Origin: Pseudomonas sp. HN11
GTDB lineage: Bacteria; Pseudomonadota; Gammaproteobacteria; Pseudomonadales; Pseudomonadaceae
Direction of reading: 5' to 3'
Assembly: GCF_021390155.1 (NCBI RefSeq)
Contig: NZ_CP089985.1
Coordinates: 941,001-1,005,000, forward strand
Length of the DNA stretch: 64,000 nt
Shown here piece after piece: positions 8,317 to 18,301 of the stretch (position 1 is its first letter; each line of letters starts with the position of its first letter). The position numbers and the translations under genes were made by a program. The notes under the pieces were generated by a model. That model was given only the letters and a program-made list of their open reading frames with translations, was not told the DNA's origin and did no database searches.

Positions 8317-9359
8317 TGCGAATCCCTCTTGTGTTGGCGGCGCCAGGCTCGCAGCGTGCTGAACAACAGAAAAGCCACCAGCACTGGCAGGACGTAATAC
8401 AGCATCAGGTGTTCAAGCTTGGTGGCCAGGGGCATGCCGGTCGTAAACGCCATCACGTGCAAGCCGTACGCCAGGTACAGGCCCAGCAACACCAGGCCTT
8501 CGGAGCGGGTCACGCGGTAACCGGTGTAAAACACCGGCAGGCACAGCACCACCACGCCAAGCATTACCGGTAGGTCGAAGTCCAGCGCATTGGGTGATAC
8601 CGACAGCGGCGAGGGCGCGAGCAGGGCGGTCAGGCCCAATACGCCCAGCAGGTTGAACAGGTTGCTGCCGATCACGTTGCCCACGGCGATTTCCCGCTCG
8701 CCGCGCAGGGCGGCAATCAACGAGGTGGCCAGGCACGGCAGAGAGGTGCCGACGCCGATCAAGGTCAGGCCGATTACACGTTCCGACAGGCCCAGGTCGC
8801 CCGCCACATCCACGGCTGCGCCCAACAGCAAATGGCCGGCCAGCACCAGAATCAGCAGGCCGCCAAGCATCAGCAGTACGCTGCTCAGCCAAGGCGCGCG
8901 GGCCACGGTGTCCAGCGTGCGTGGACGGCGGGAATGACGGGTCTGGTAGTGCAGCACGCCGAGGTAGGCGACCAGGGCAACCAGCAACAGCAGGCCGTCG
9001 ACGGCCGTGAGTGCTTCATTGGCGGCGAGGGTGAACACCAGCAGTGCGGCAAGGATCATCACCGGAATGTCCAGGCGTACCAGCTGGCGCGAGACCCGCA
9101 GCGGAATGATCAGCGCCGACAGGCCCAGGGTCACCAGGGTGTTGAAGATGCTGCTGCCGATCACACTACCCACGGCGATATCGGTGTTGCCGGCCAGTGT
9201 GGCTTGCAGGCTGACGGTCATCTGCGGCGCGCTGCTGCCAAAGGCGACGATCGTCAGGCCGATGATCAGCGGCCGCACCTTGAGGCTCGCGGCCAGGCGC
9301 ACGGCGGCGCGCACCAGGATTTCGGCGCCGATGACCAGCAGCACCAGGCCGCTGACCAA
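8313..9359 (-). CDS. CaCA-superfamily Na+/Ca2+ exchanger homologue with altered ion site
   Basis: This 348-residue membrane protein has two homologous alpha repeats, as in YrbG-type exchangers. The normal repeat motifs are G-T-S-x-P-E. Here repeat 1 reads GSSAPQ (41-46) and GSSIFN (68-73), and repeat 2 reads GTSLPC (204-209) and GSNLFN (231-236). Both hallmark glutamates are therefore replaced (Gln46, Cys209), and the repeat-1 Asn is Ser70. Transport of Ca2+ is doubtful. The start is taken as TTG 9359, with GGAG 10 nt upstream and just before the first membrane segment; no ATG or GTG exists further up before the rlpA-like stop. Confidence 0.75.
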   Translation of the reverse strand: MVSGLVLLVIGAEILVRAAVRLAASLKVRPLIIGLTIVAFGSSAPQMTVSLQATLAGNTDIAVGSVIGSSIFNTLVTLGLSALIIPLRVSRQLVRLDIPVMILAALLVFTLAANEALTAVDGLLLLVALVAYLGVLHYQTRHSRRPRTLDTVARAPWLSSVLLMLGGLLILVLAGHLLLGAAVDVAGDLGLSERVIGLTLIGVGTSLPCLATSLIAALRGEREIAVGNVIGSNLFNLLGVLGLTALLAPSPLSVSPNALDFDLPVMLGVVVLCLPVFYTGYRVTRSEGLVLLGLYLAYGLHVMAFTTGMPLATKLEHLMLYYVLPVLVAFLLFSTLRAWRRQHKRDSQ

Positions 9360-9417
9360 TTCCAGCAGGCTCCAGGGCGAGAGGGCGGTTAATCCGAAAA
9401 TGGCCAGGGCTCCGTCT

Positions 9418-9789
9418 CTAGTTGCTCAGCGCTTGTACGCGCACACGCGCCGTACCGCTGCTGATCATACCCAACTGCTGGGCAGCCTTGCGTGAAAGGT
9501 CGATCAAACGCCCACGGGTGTGCGGGCCGCGATCATTGATGCGAACAACCACGGATCTGTCGTTGTCGAGATTGGTGACCTTGACCTGGGTGCCGAACGG
9601 CAATCGTCGGTGGGCAGCGGTCAGGGCGTTCTGGTTGAAGGGTTCACCGCTGGCGGTCTTTTTGCCATGGTGCCGGGCGCCGTAATAGGAGGCGGTGCCG
9701 GTTTCATCGTAGCCATTGGGGTTGATGACGCCGCTGGCACAGCCGGCCAACAGGGAGAACAGGGCCAGGAGGCCTAAAAGACGCTTCAT
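9418..9789 (-). CDS. RlpA-like septal ring lytic transglycosylase family lipoprotein
   Basis: This 123-residue protein begins with a lipoprotein signal ([17 protein letters not shown], lipid Cys17), then a double-psi beta-barrel RlpA domain: [42 protein letters not shown] and the catalytic-type Asp in LIDLS. It lacks the C-terminal SPOR domain of full RlpA, so septal targeting would have to be indirect. I use the ATG at 9789; an upstream in-frame ATG would add 14 residues in front of the signal. The likely site is the periplasmic face of a membrane, acting on denuded glycan. Confidence 0.8.
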   Translation of the reverse strand: MKRLLGLLALFSLLAGCASGVINPNGYDETGTASYYGARHHGKKTASGEPFNQNALTAAHRRLPFGTQVKVTNLDNDRSVVVRINDRGPHTRGRLIDLSRKAAQQLGMISSGTARVRVQALSN

Positions 9790-9814
9790 TTTCAAGGTGC
9801 CCCACTCCCACAGG

Positions 9815-9849
9815 GGGTCCGAGTCGAGCATGAAATCTCACTCGGACCC
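9815..9849 (-). terminator. Hairpin after gatB
   Basis: GGGTCCGAGT (9815-9824) pairs perfectly with ACTCGGACCC (9840-9849) around a 15-nt loop. It lies 11 bp beyond the gatB stop and has no clear T-tract, so it may be a 3' stabiliser or a weak terminator. Confidence 0.45.
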
Positions 9850-9859
9850 TTCATCGCTG

Positions 9860-11305
9860 TCAGCCTTCGAGCTTGCTTTTCAGCAATTCGTTCACCTGCT
9901 GCGGGTTGGCCTTGCCTTTGGAGGCTTTCATCGCCTGGCCCACAAAGAAACCGAACATCTTGCCGCGCTTGGCTTCGTCTGCCGCACGGTACTGCTCGAC
10001 TTGCTCGGCGTTGGCCGCGAGCATTTCATCCAGCACGGCCGAAATCGCGCCGCTATCGGTGACTTGCTTGAGGCCGCGCTTCTCGATGATCTCGTCGGCG
10101 CTGCCTTCACCGGCGGCCATGGCTTCGAACACGGTCTTGGCGATTTTGCCGGAGATGGTGTTGTCCTTGATGCGCAGCAGCATGCCGCCCAGTTGCTCGG
10201 CGGTGACCGGGGCTTCGTCGATTTCCAGGCCCTGTTTGTTCAACAGGCTGCCCAGCTCAACCATCACCCAGTTCGCCGCCAGCTTGGCGTCGCCGGCAAT
10301 GCTCACGACTTTTTCGAAGTAGTTGGCTTGCTCACGGCTGGAGGCCAGCACGCTGGCGTCGTAGACCGACAGGCCGAACTGCGCCTGGAAGCGCTCGCGT
10401 TTCTGCTGCGGCAGTTCCGGCAGAGTGGCGCGGATGTCATTGAGGAACGAGTCCTCCAGCACCACCGGCAACAGGTCCGGATCGGGGAAGTAACGGTAGT
10501 CGTTGGCTTCCTCTTTGCTGCGCATGGCGCGGGTTTCGTCTTTGTTCGGGTCGTACAGGCGGGTCTGCTGGATGACCTTGCCGCCGTCTTCGATCAGCTC
10601 GATCTGGCGACGCACTTCGCTGTTGATCGCCTTCTCGATGAAGCGGAACGAGTTGACGTTCTTGATCTCGCAGCGGGTGCCGAACTCGACCTGGCCCTTG
10701 GGACGGATCGACACGTTGCAGTCGCAACGCAGCGAGCCTTCGGCCATGTTGCCGTCGCAGATGCCCAGGTAACGCACCAGCGCGTGGATGGTCTTGACGT
10801 AGGCCACGGCTTCCTTGGCGCTGCGCATGTCCGGCTCGGAGACGATCTCCAGCAACGGCGTACCGGCGCGGTTCAGATCGATACCGGTGGCGCCCGGGAA
10901 TTCTTCGTGCAGGCTCTTGCCGGCATCTTCTTCCAGGTGGGCGCGGGTCACGCCGACGCGCTTGATGGTGCCGTCTTCCAGCGGGATGTCCAGGTGGCCC
11001 TTGCCGACGATCGGCAGCTCCATCTGGCTGATCTGGTAGCCCTTGGGCAGGTCCGGGTAGAAGTAGTTCTTGCGCGCGAACACGTTGTGCTGGCCGATCT
11101 CGGCGTCAATTGCCAGGCCGAACATCACCGCCATGCGTACCGCTTCCTGGTTCAGCACCGGCAAAACGCCGGGCATGCCCAGGTCGACCAGGCTGGCCTG
11201 GGTGTTGGGCTCGGAGCCGAACGTAGTGGCGCTACCGGAGAAAATCTTCGATTGGGTGGCGAGCTGGGTATGAATCTCCAGCCCGATCACAACTTCCCAT
11301 TGCAT
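9860..11305 (-). CDS. gatB: Asp-tRNA(Asn)/Glu-tRNA(Gln) amidotransferase subunit B
   Basis: This 481-residue GatB activates the mischarged tRNA and accepts ammonia from GatA. The N-terminal GatB/PET112 domain starts [20 protein letters not shown] and includes the metal-site region [15 protein letters not shown]-terminal YqeY-type tail domain (about 330-481) ends [15 protein letters not shown]. It is the last gene of gatCAB, 10 bp after gatA, and the hairpin at 9815-9849 follows. Confidence 0.97.
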   Translation of the reverse strand: MQWEVVIGLEIHTQLATQSKIFSGSATTFGSEPNTQASLVDLGMPGVLPVLNQEAVRMAVMFGLAIDAEIGQHNVFARKNYFYPDLPKGYQISQMELPIVGKGHLDIPLEDGTIKRVGVTRAHLEEDAGKSLHEEFPGATGIDLNRAGTPLLEIVSEPDMRSAKEAVAYVKTIHALVRYLGICDGNMAEGSLRCDCNVSIRPKGQVEFGTRCEIKNVNSFRFIEKAINSEVRRQIELIEDGGKVIQQTRLYDPNKDETRAMRSKEEANDYRYFPDPDLLPVVLEDSFLNDIRATLPELPQQKRERFQAQFGLSVYDASVLASSREQANYFEKVVSIAGDAKLAANWVMVELGSLLNKQGLEIDEAPVTAEQLGGMLLRIKDNTISGKIAKTVFEAMAAGEGSADEIIEKRGLKQVTDSGAISAVLDEMLAANAEQVEQYRAADEAKRGKMFGFFVGQAMKASKGKANPQQVNELLKSKLEG

Positions 11306-11315
11306 AGTGTTCTCC

Positions 11316-12767
11316 TCAGAAGCCGGTAGGGGTGCGAGTGTGCCAGTCGGTGTTCAACTGGTACTGGTGCGCCACATTGAGCAGGCGGCCTTCCTGGAAA
11401 TACGGGGCGAGCAATTGCACGCCGACCGGCAGGCCATCGACGAAACCGGCAGGCATGGACAAGCCCGGCAGGCCGGCGAGGTTGGCGGTGATGGTGTACA
11501 GGTCTTCGAGGTACGCAGCCACCGGGTCGCCGTTCTTGGCGCCAAGTTTCCAGGCCGGGTTCGGCGTGGTTGGACCAAGGATCACGTCCACTTGCTCAAA
11601 GGCGGCCATGAAATCGTTTTTCACCAGGCGACGGATTTTCTGCGCCTTGAGGTAGTAGGCGTCGTAGTAACCGGCCGACAGGGCGTAGGCACCGACCATG
11701 ATCCGGCGTTGTACTTCGGCACCGAAGCCTTCGCCACGGGAGCGCTTATAAAGGTCGGTGAGGTCTTTCGGGTTTTCGCAGCGGTAGCCGAAACGCACGC
11801 CGTCGAAACGCGACAGGTTGGAGGATGCCTCTGCCGGTGCGATCACGTAGTACGCCGGAATCGCGTGCCCGTTATTCGGCAGGCTGATTTCCTTGATCAC
11901 CGCGCCGAGGCTTTCCAGCGTCTTGACGCTGTTGTGCACCAGCTCAGCAATGCGAGGGTCAAGACCGGCGCTGAAGTACTCCTTCGGCACGCCGATGCGC
12001 AGGCCCTTGAGCGAGGTGTTCAGGCTGGCGCTGTAGTCCGGCACCGGCTCGTCGATGCTCGTGGAGTCCTGTTTATCGAAGCCTGCCATGCCTTGTAACA
12101 AAATTGCGCAGTCTTCAGCGGTGCGCGCCAAAGGGCCGCCCTGATCCAGGCTGGACGCGTAGGCAATCATGCCCCAACGGGAAACGCGACCGTAGGTCGG
12201 CTTCAGGCCGGTGAGGTTGGTGAAGGCAGCGGGCTGGCGGATCGAACCGCCAGTGTCGGTGGCCGTGGCGGCTGGCAGGAAGCGTGCGGCAACTGCGGCG
12301 GCCGAACCACCCGACGAACCGCCGGGCACGTGCTCCAGGTTCCACGGGTTTTTCACCGCGCCGTAGTAGCTCGATTCGTTGGCCGAACCCATGGCGAATT
12401 CGTCCATGTTGGTCTTGCCCAGGGTCACGGCCCCGGCGGCAGCCAGCTTGGACACCACGGTGGCATCGTAGGGCGCTTTAAAGTTGTCGAGCATTTTCGA
12501 GCCGCAACTGGTGCGAATGCCCTGGGTGCAGAACAGGTCTTTGTGGGCGATCGGTGCGCCCAGCAGCGGGCCGTTTTCACCGTTGGCGCGACGTGCGTCG
12601 GCGGCCTTGGCCTGGCTCAAGGCCAGCTCTTCGGTGAGGCTGATGAAGCTGTTGACCTTCGGATCGTGCTCGGCGATGCGCGCCAGCAGGGTCTTGGTCA
12701 GCTCTTCGGAAGAAAACTTTTTGTCGGCGAGACCGCGGGCGATCTCGGCCAGAGTCATGTGATGCAT
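11316..12767 (-). CDS. gatA: Asp-tRNA(Asn)/Glu-tRNA(Gln) amidotransferase subunit A
   Basis: This amidase-signature protein of 483 residues releases ammonia from glutamine for tRNA transamidation. The Ser-cisSer-Lys triad is visible as Lys76 (AHKDLF), Ser151 (PGGSSGGS) and Ser175 ([11 protein letters not shown]); the spacing matches other GatA proteins. It lies 16 bp downstream of gatC and 10 bp upstream of gatB. Confidence 0.97.
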   Translation of the reverse strand: MHHMTLAEIARGLADKKFSSEELTKTLLARIAEHDPKVNSFISLTEELALSQAKAADARRANGENGPLLGAPIAHKDLFCTQGIRTSCGSKMLDNFKAPYDATVVSKLAAAGAVTLGKTNMDEFAMGSANESSYYGAVKNPWNLEHVPGGSSGGSAAAVAARFLPAATATDTGGSIRQPAAFTNLTGLKPTYGRVSRWGMIAYASSLDQGGPLARTAEDCAILLQGMAGFDKQDSTSIDEPVPDYSASLNTSLKGLRIGVPKEYFSAGLDPRIAELVHNSVKTLESLGAVIKEISLPNNGHAIPAYYVIAPAEASSNLSRFDGVRFGYRCENPKDLTDLYKRSRGEGFGAEVQRRIMVGAYALSAGYYDAYYLKAQKIRRLVKNDFMAAFEQVDVILGPTTPNPAWKLGAKNGDPVAAYLEDLYTITANLAGLPGLSMPAGFVDGLPVGVQLLAPYFQEGRLLNVAHQYQLNTDWHTRTPTGF

Positions 12768-12783
12768 TGCAGGCTCTTTCCCT

Positions 12784-13071
12784 TTAGTCGATGACTTTCG
12801 GAACCAGGTACAGGCCGTTTTCGACCGCTGGCGCGATGGACTGGTAGGCCTCGCGACTATTACTCTCGGTCACGACATCTGCGCGCAGGCGCTGGCTGGC
12901 TTCCAGCGGGTGAGCCAGGGGCTCGATACCGTCGGTATTCACGGCCTGCATTTGGTCGACCAGCCCGAGGATGCTGTTCAGGGCTGCGGTGGTCTGTGGA
13001 AGATCGGCATCATTGAGGCCAAGCGAGGCCAAGTGCGCGATTTTTTCCACGTCGGAGCGTTCAAGCGTCAT
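12784..13071 (-). CDS. gatC: Asp-tRNA(Asn)/Glu-tRNA(Gln) amidotransferase subunit C
   Basis: This 95-residue GatC is the small subunit that stabilises the GatA-GatB complex. The conserved opening [19 protein letters not shown] and the C-terminal segment ending [13 protein letters not shown] are typical. It is first in the gat operon and divergent from mreB across about 210 bp that must hold promoters for both. Confidence 0.95.
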   Translation of the reverse strand: MTLERSDVEKIAHLASLGLNDADLPQTTAALNSILGLVDQMQAVNTDGIEPLAHPLEASQRLRADVVTESNSREAYQSIAPAVENGLYLVPKVID

Positions 13072-13269
13072 GGGAATCTCCAGTGGAAAACAGAACGGAG
13101 GCTGTCCGTGTGTTAGATTGTCGGAACACTACCGCATTTCTACGGTCTTACGGCCGCGATTGTGGGGTTAGGTGCACAGAAAGTCGGCCAATTTAGCACA
13201 TTGGCGCCTTGCCCAAAATCCCTGTCGTTGTTAGAGTTTGCCGCACTTTTTTACCCACGCGTTGCCTAG

Positions 13270-14319
<1,050 letters not shown>

Positions 14320-14343
14320 GCCTTTGCTGATTAGCCCATGTTT

Positions 14344-14381
14344 CGCCCACAGGCAGCACTTTGCAGTGCTGCCTGTGGGCG
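14344..14381 (+). terminator. 17-bp perfect hairpin between mreB and mreC
   Basis: CGCCCACAGGCAGCACT and its exact complement are separated by a TTGC loop, and followed by GTTTATCTTCTT. The stem is unusually long and the downstream tract is only moderately T-rich. It sits 24 bp after the mreB stop and probably acts as an attenuator or 3'-end stabiliser that sets the ratio of mreB to mreCD. Confidence 0.7.
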
Positions 14382-14459
14382 TTTATCTTCTTCAATCTGC
14401 ATCCAGGCCGGTTAGATGCCGTATGAATAAAGAGAACATTTGCCTGGGAGGAGCGGCTT

Positions 14460-15560
14460 ATTAAACCGCTTTTCGCCAAAGGCCCCTCATTGGGCGTGCG
14501 CCTATTGGTGCTGGTCGTGCTTTCGGTCGCGCTGATGGTGGTCGATGCCCGCTTTGCACTGCTCAAGCCCGTGCGTAGCCAGATGTCGCTGGTGTTGATG
14601 CAGACTTACTGGATCACTGACCTGCCGCAACGTCTGTACCAGGGCGTGGCCAGCCAATTCGGCAGCCGCACCGAACTGGTCGCCGAGAACGAAAAACTCA
14701 AGACCGAAAACCTGCTGTTGCAGGGGCGCATGCAGAAGCTTGCGGCCCTCACCGAGCAGAACGTTCGGCTGCGCGAGTTGCTCAACTCTTCCGCATTGGT
14801 CAACGAAAAGGTCGAAGTGGCCGAGTTGATCGGCATGGACCCCAACCCCTTCACCCATCGCATCATCATCAATAAGGGTGAGCGCGACGGTGTGGTCCTG
14901 GGCCAGCCGGTGCTCGACGCCCGCGGCTTGATGGGCCAGGTGGTTGAGCTGATGCCCTACACCTCGCGGGTGTTGTTGCTGACGGACACCACCCACAGCA
15001 TTCCGGTGCAGGTGAACCGCAACGGTCTGCGCGCGATCGCCAGCGGCACCGGTAACCCGGAGCGCCTGGAGTTGCGCCATGTCGCGGACACCGCTGACAT
15101 CAAGGAAGGTGACCTGCTGGTCAGCTCCGGCCTGGGTCAGCGTTTCCCGGCGGGTTACCCGGTGGCGACGGTGAAGGAAGTGATCCACGATTCCGGTCAG
15201 CCGTTCGCCATTGTGCGTGCCGTGCCGACCGCCGCCCTGAACCGCAGCCGTTACCTGCTGCTGGTGTTCAGCGACAACCGTACTCCGGAAGAACGTGCCA
15301 ACGATGCCGCGCAGGCCCAGGAAGCGGAAGACAAGCAAAACGGCACAGCGCCGATCGTTCCGGCGACCGTGCCCAAGCCGGCATTCGTAGGACCACCGGC
15401 ACCGACGGTAGCACCGGCAACGCCTGTAGCCACCCCGGTCAAGCCTGCAGCTCACAGCACGCGTGCAGCCAAGCCGACAGTGACTAAACCTGCGGCCGTG
15501 ACACCGGCTGCCAAGCCTCCGGCAACTGCCCCGGCAACCACGCGGCAGAGGGAGGAATAA
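14460..15560 (+). CDS. mreC: Rod shape-determining protein MreC
   Basis: MreC links MreB to the periplasmic wall enzymes. The protein has one N-terminal membrane segment (about 14-32), a coiled coil (about 65-105), the MreC beta-barrel core, and a long Pro/Ala-rich tail (about 290-366). There is no ATG or GTG at the expected place. The best ribosome site, GGGAGGAG (14446-14453), lies 6 nt before an ATT codon that would start the protein MIKPLFAKGPSLG. TTG at 14490 is the other candidate, but has no comparable ribosome site and removes ten residues. The gene overlaps mreD by one base. Confidence 0.9.
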   Translation: MKPLFAKGPSLGVRLLVLVVLSVALMVVDARFALLKPVRSQMSLVLMQTYWITDLPQRLYQGVASQFGSRTELVAENEKLKTENLLLQGRMQKLAALTEQNVRLRELLNSSALVNEKVEVAELIGMDPNPFTHRIIINKGERDGVVLGQPVLDARGLMGQVVELMPYTSRVLLLTDTTHSIPVQVNRNGLRAIASGTGNPERLELRHVADTADIKEGDLLVSSGLGQRFPAGYPVATVKEVIHDSGQPFAIVRAVPTAALNRSRYLLLVFSDNRTPEERANDAAQAQEAEDKQNGTAPIVPATVPKPAFVGPPAPTVAPATPVATPVKPAAHSTRAAKPTVTKPAAVTPAAKPPATAPATTRQREE

Positions 15561-16048
15561 TGGCCAGTACTCATTCGCGCAACGGCTGGATCGTCTGGCT
15601 GACCTTTGCTGTCGGTATGCTGCTTAGCGTTTCGCCATTGCCGCAATTCATGGAAATCCTGCGTCCGCTCTGGCTGGCGCTGCTGCTCGCTTTCTGGTCG
15701 CTGAACCTGCCGCATAAGGTCGGCATGGTCACCGCCATGTTCCTAGGGTTGGCGGAGGATGTGCTCTATGGCACCTTGCTGGGCCAGAACGCCTTGATCC
15801 TGACCCTGATCACTTTTCTCGTATTGTCGTTGCAGCAGCGCCTGCGCATGTTTCCGATGTGGCAACAGTGCCTGGTGATCCTGGTGATCTTCGGCCTGGC
15901 GCAGTTGGTTCAGCTATGGCTCAGCGCCCTGACCGGCAACCGCCAGCCAACCCTGGCGCTGGTGCTGCCGGCCCTGGTCAGTGCATTGCTGTGGCCGTGG
16001 ATCAGTTTCGGCCTGCGTGGGTTGCGTCGTCGCTATAAAATCAATTGA
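15560..16048 (+). CDS. mreD: Rod shape-determining protein MreD
   Basis: This 162-residue integral membrane protein has about five hydrophobic segments, with the conserved acidic LGLAEDVLYGTLLGQNAL segment in the middle (about 58-75). It works with MreC in the elongasome. The stop of mreC and the start of mreD share one base (TAATG), implying coupled translation. Length is normal. Confidence 0.95.
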   Translation: MASTHSRNGWIVWLTFAVGMLLSVSPLPQFMEILRPLWLALLLAFWSLNLPHKVGMVTAMFLGLAEDVLYGTLLGQNALILTLITFLVLSLQQRLRMFPMWQQCLVILVIFGLAQLVQLWLSALTGNRQPTLALVLPALVSALLWPWISFGLRGLRRRYKIN

Positions 16049-16099
16049 ATGGATTGCGAGGCTCTGCCTGGTTATCGAACCCTACAGGGAGAGTCTGCA

Positions 16100-16696
16100 A
16101 TGAATTCGCTTTACCTGGCCTCGGGCTCCCCGAGGCGGCGTGAACTGCTGACCCAGATCGGTGTGCCTTTTACCGTGGTCAGCGCCGCTATTGATGAAAC
16201 CCCTCTTACAAACGAATCCGCCGTTTCCTACGTCGAGCGTCTTGCGCGCGGCAAGGCAGCGGCAGGTTTTGCTGTGCTCGAAATCACTAGCAACGCTTGC
16301 GTGTTGGGTGCTGATACTGCCGTGATCGTCGATGGCAAGATCCTCGGCAAGCCCGTAGATCAGGCCGATGCCCTGGCAATGTTGATGGCTCTGGCGGGGC
16401 GTGAACATGAAGTGCTGACCGCCATTGCCCTCACCGACGGCCAACGCTGTGAGACAGTTTGTGTAGGCAGTCATGTACGGTTTCGCGGGATTTCTGTCGA
16501 GGAAGCGACCACCTACTGGCACAGTGGCGAACCTCAGGACAAGGCGGGCGGCTATGCTATCCAAGGGTTGGGCTCGGTGTTTGTCGCCGGTCTCAACGGC
16601 AGTTATTCCGCCGTGGTAGGCCTGCCGGTGTGCGAAACCGCGCAACTGCTCGGCCAATTCGGCATACCCTGTTGGCAAAACCTTACCGCGCGCTGA
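16100..16696 (+). CDS. maf: Maf-family nucleoside triphosphate pyrophosphatase (YhdE type)
   Basis: This 198-residue Maf protein hydrolyses dTTP/UTP and modified nucleotides to monophosphates. It shows [12 protein letters not shown] (5-16), the catalytic Asp in VLGADTAV, and [10 protein letters not shown], which is the signature of the YhdE (dTTP/UTP) rather than the YceF branch. The start is taken at the ATG preceding [12 protein letters not shown]; an upstream in-frame ATG would add 17 unconserved residues. Its place between mreD and rng is conserved in gammaproteobacteria. Confidence 0.92.
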   Translation: MNSLYLASGSPRRRELLTQIGVPFTVVSAAIDETPLTNESAVSYVERLARGKAAAGFAVLEITSNACVLGADTAVIVDGKILGKPVDQADALAMLMALAGREHEVLTAIALTDGQRCETVCVGSHVRFRGISVEEATTYWHSGEPQDKAGGYAIQGLGSVFVAGLNGSYSAVVGLPVCETAQLLGQFGIPCWQNLTAR

Positions 16697-16765
16697 ACGC
16701 CGTACCCAGCGCCCAGCCTTAAGCGATCGGTCACTATTGTGAAAACGCCTGAACGAGACCCAGCC

Positions 16766-18223
16766 ATGAGTGAAGAGATTCTGATCAATATCACGCCGAT
16801 GGAATCGCGCGTGGCGGTGGTAGAGAACGGTGTTCTGCAAGAAGTGCACGTTGAGCGCACCCAGAAGCGCGGGATCGTCGGCAATATCTACAAAGGCAAG
16901 GTAGTGCGTGTATTGCCGGGGATGCAGGCTGCATTCGTTGATATCGGCCTGGACCGCGCCGCGTTTATCCATGCTTCGGAAATTTCCCTGCGCGAAGGCC
17001 CTGCGGTGGAAAGCATCAGCGCCCTGGTGCACGAAGGGCAGAGCCTGGTGGTGCAGGTCACCAAGGACCCCATCGGCTCCAAAGGCGCGCGGCTGACTAC
17101 TCAACTGTCGATTCCGTCGCGTTACCTGGTGTACATGCCACGCACCGCCCATGTCGGCATTTCCCTGAAAATCGAAGACGAAGCCGAGCGCGAACGCCTG
17201 AAAAAGGTGGTCAGCGACTGCGTGGCGGCCGAAGGCATCAAGGAAGCGGGCGGTTTCATTCTGCGCACCGCCGCAGAAGGCGCCGGTGCCGATGAGATCC
17301 TCATGGACATCCGCTACCTGCGGCGCCTGTGGGACCAGATCGGCGCGCAGATCAAGACCATCGGCGCGCCCAGCGTTATCTATGAAGACCTCGGCCTGGC
17401 CCTGCGTACCCTACGCGACCTAGTCAGCCCGAAGATCGAGAAAATTCGCATCGACTCGCGGGAAACCTTCCAACGCACTACGCAATTTGTCGCCGAGCTT
17501 ATGCCGGAAATTGCCGATCGCCTGGAACACTACCCCGGCGAGCGGCCGATCTTCGACCTGTATGGCGTCGAAGACGAAATCCAGAAAGCCCTGGAGCGCA
17601 AGGTGCCGCTCAAGTCCGGCGGCTACCTGGTGGTGGACCCGGCGGAAGCCATGACCACCATCGACGTCAACACCGGCGCGTTCGTGGGCCATCGCAACCT
17701 CGAGGAAACCATCTTCAAGACCAACCTCGAAGCGGCCACCGCGATCGCGCGCCAACTGCGCCTGCGTAACCTGGGCGGCATCATCATCATCGACTTCATC
17801 GACATGGAAGACGAAGAGCACCAGCGTCAAGTCCTGCGTACCCTGGAGAAACAGCTGGAGCGCGATCACGCCAAGACCAACATCATCGGCATCACCGAGC
17901 TGGGCCTGGTGCAGATGACGCGCAAACGCACCCGCGAAAGCTTGGAGCAGGTGCTGTGCGAGCCGTGCAGCAGTTGCCAGGGCCGCGGTAAATTGAAGAC
18001 CCCGGAAACCGTTTGCTACGAGATTTTCCGCGAAATCCTGCGAGAGGCGCGGGCCTACCAGGCCGAGGGTTACAGAGTGCTCGCCAACCAGAAAGTGGTC
18101 GACCGGCTGCTGGACGAAGAATCCGGTAACGTTGCCGAGCTGGAGGGGTTTATCGGGCGCACGATACGATTCCAGGTCGAAACCATGTATTCCCAGGAAC
18201 AATACGACGTGGTGCTGCTCTGA
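16766..18223 (+). CDS. rng: Ribonuclease G
   Basis: This 485-residue endoribonuclease of the RNase E/G family matures the 5' end of 16S rRNA and cuts some mRNAs. An S1 domain (about 35-125) precedes the DNase I-like catalytic part with VDVNTGAFVG and the catalytic Asp pair around IDFIDMEDEEH. The zinc-link cysteines are in CEPCSSCQGRG. It lacks the long C-terminal scaffold of RNase E. The start at MSEEILINITP is the family start; a GTG 27 bp earlier is less likely. Confidence 0.96.
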   Translation: MSEEILINITPMESRVAVVENGVLQEVHVERTQKRGIVGNIYKGKVVRVLPGMQAAFVDIGLDRAAFIHASEISLREGPAVESISALVHEGQSLVVQVTKDPIGSKGARLTTQLSIPSRYLVYMPRTAHVGISLKIEDEAERERLKKVVSDCVAAEGIKEAGGFILRTAAEGAGADEILMDIRYLRRLWDQIGAQIKTIGAPSVIYEDLGLALRTLRDLVSPKIEKIRIDSRETFQRTTQFVAELMPEIADRLEHYPGERPIFDLYGVEDEIQKALERKVPLKSGGYLVVDPAEAMTTIDVNTGAFVGHRNLEETIFKTNLEAATAIARQLRLRNLGGIIIIDFIDMEDEEHQRQVLRTLEKQLERDHAKTNIIGITELGLVQMTRKRTRESLEQVLCEPCSSCQGRGKLKTPETVCYEIFREILREARAYQAEGYRVLANQKVVDRLLDEESGNVAELEGFIGRTIRFQVETMYSQEQYDVVLL

Positions 18224-18301
18224 TCCCCAATCGCTTTTTCTTTTTACGAGACTGGCGGACCTTGATCTGCCGTCCGACTACTGCCTTGAGGGTCGCCTGA
18301 C

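Noticed and set aside
9716..11329. A 537-codon open frame on the plus strand opposite gatB
   Set aside because: It is antisense to intact gatB, has no family resemblance, and starts within the RlpA-like gene.
13187..13205. GCCAAT...ATTGGC inverted repeat upstream of mreB
   Set aside because: Only 6 bp with a 7-nt gap; frequent by chance and not tied to a promoter element.
14444..14490. TTG at 14490 as the mreC start
   Set aside because: It would lose ten residues that look conserved and lacks a Shine-Dalgarno, whereas GGGAGGAG is correctly spaced for ATT 14460. Kept only as an alternative.
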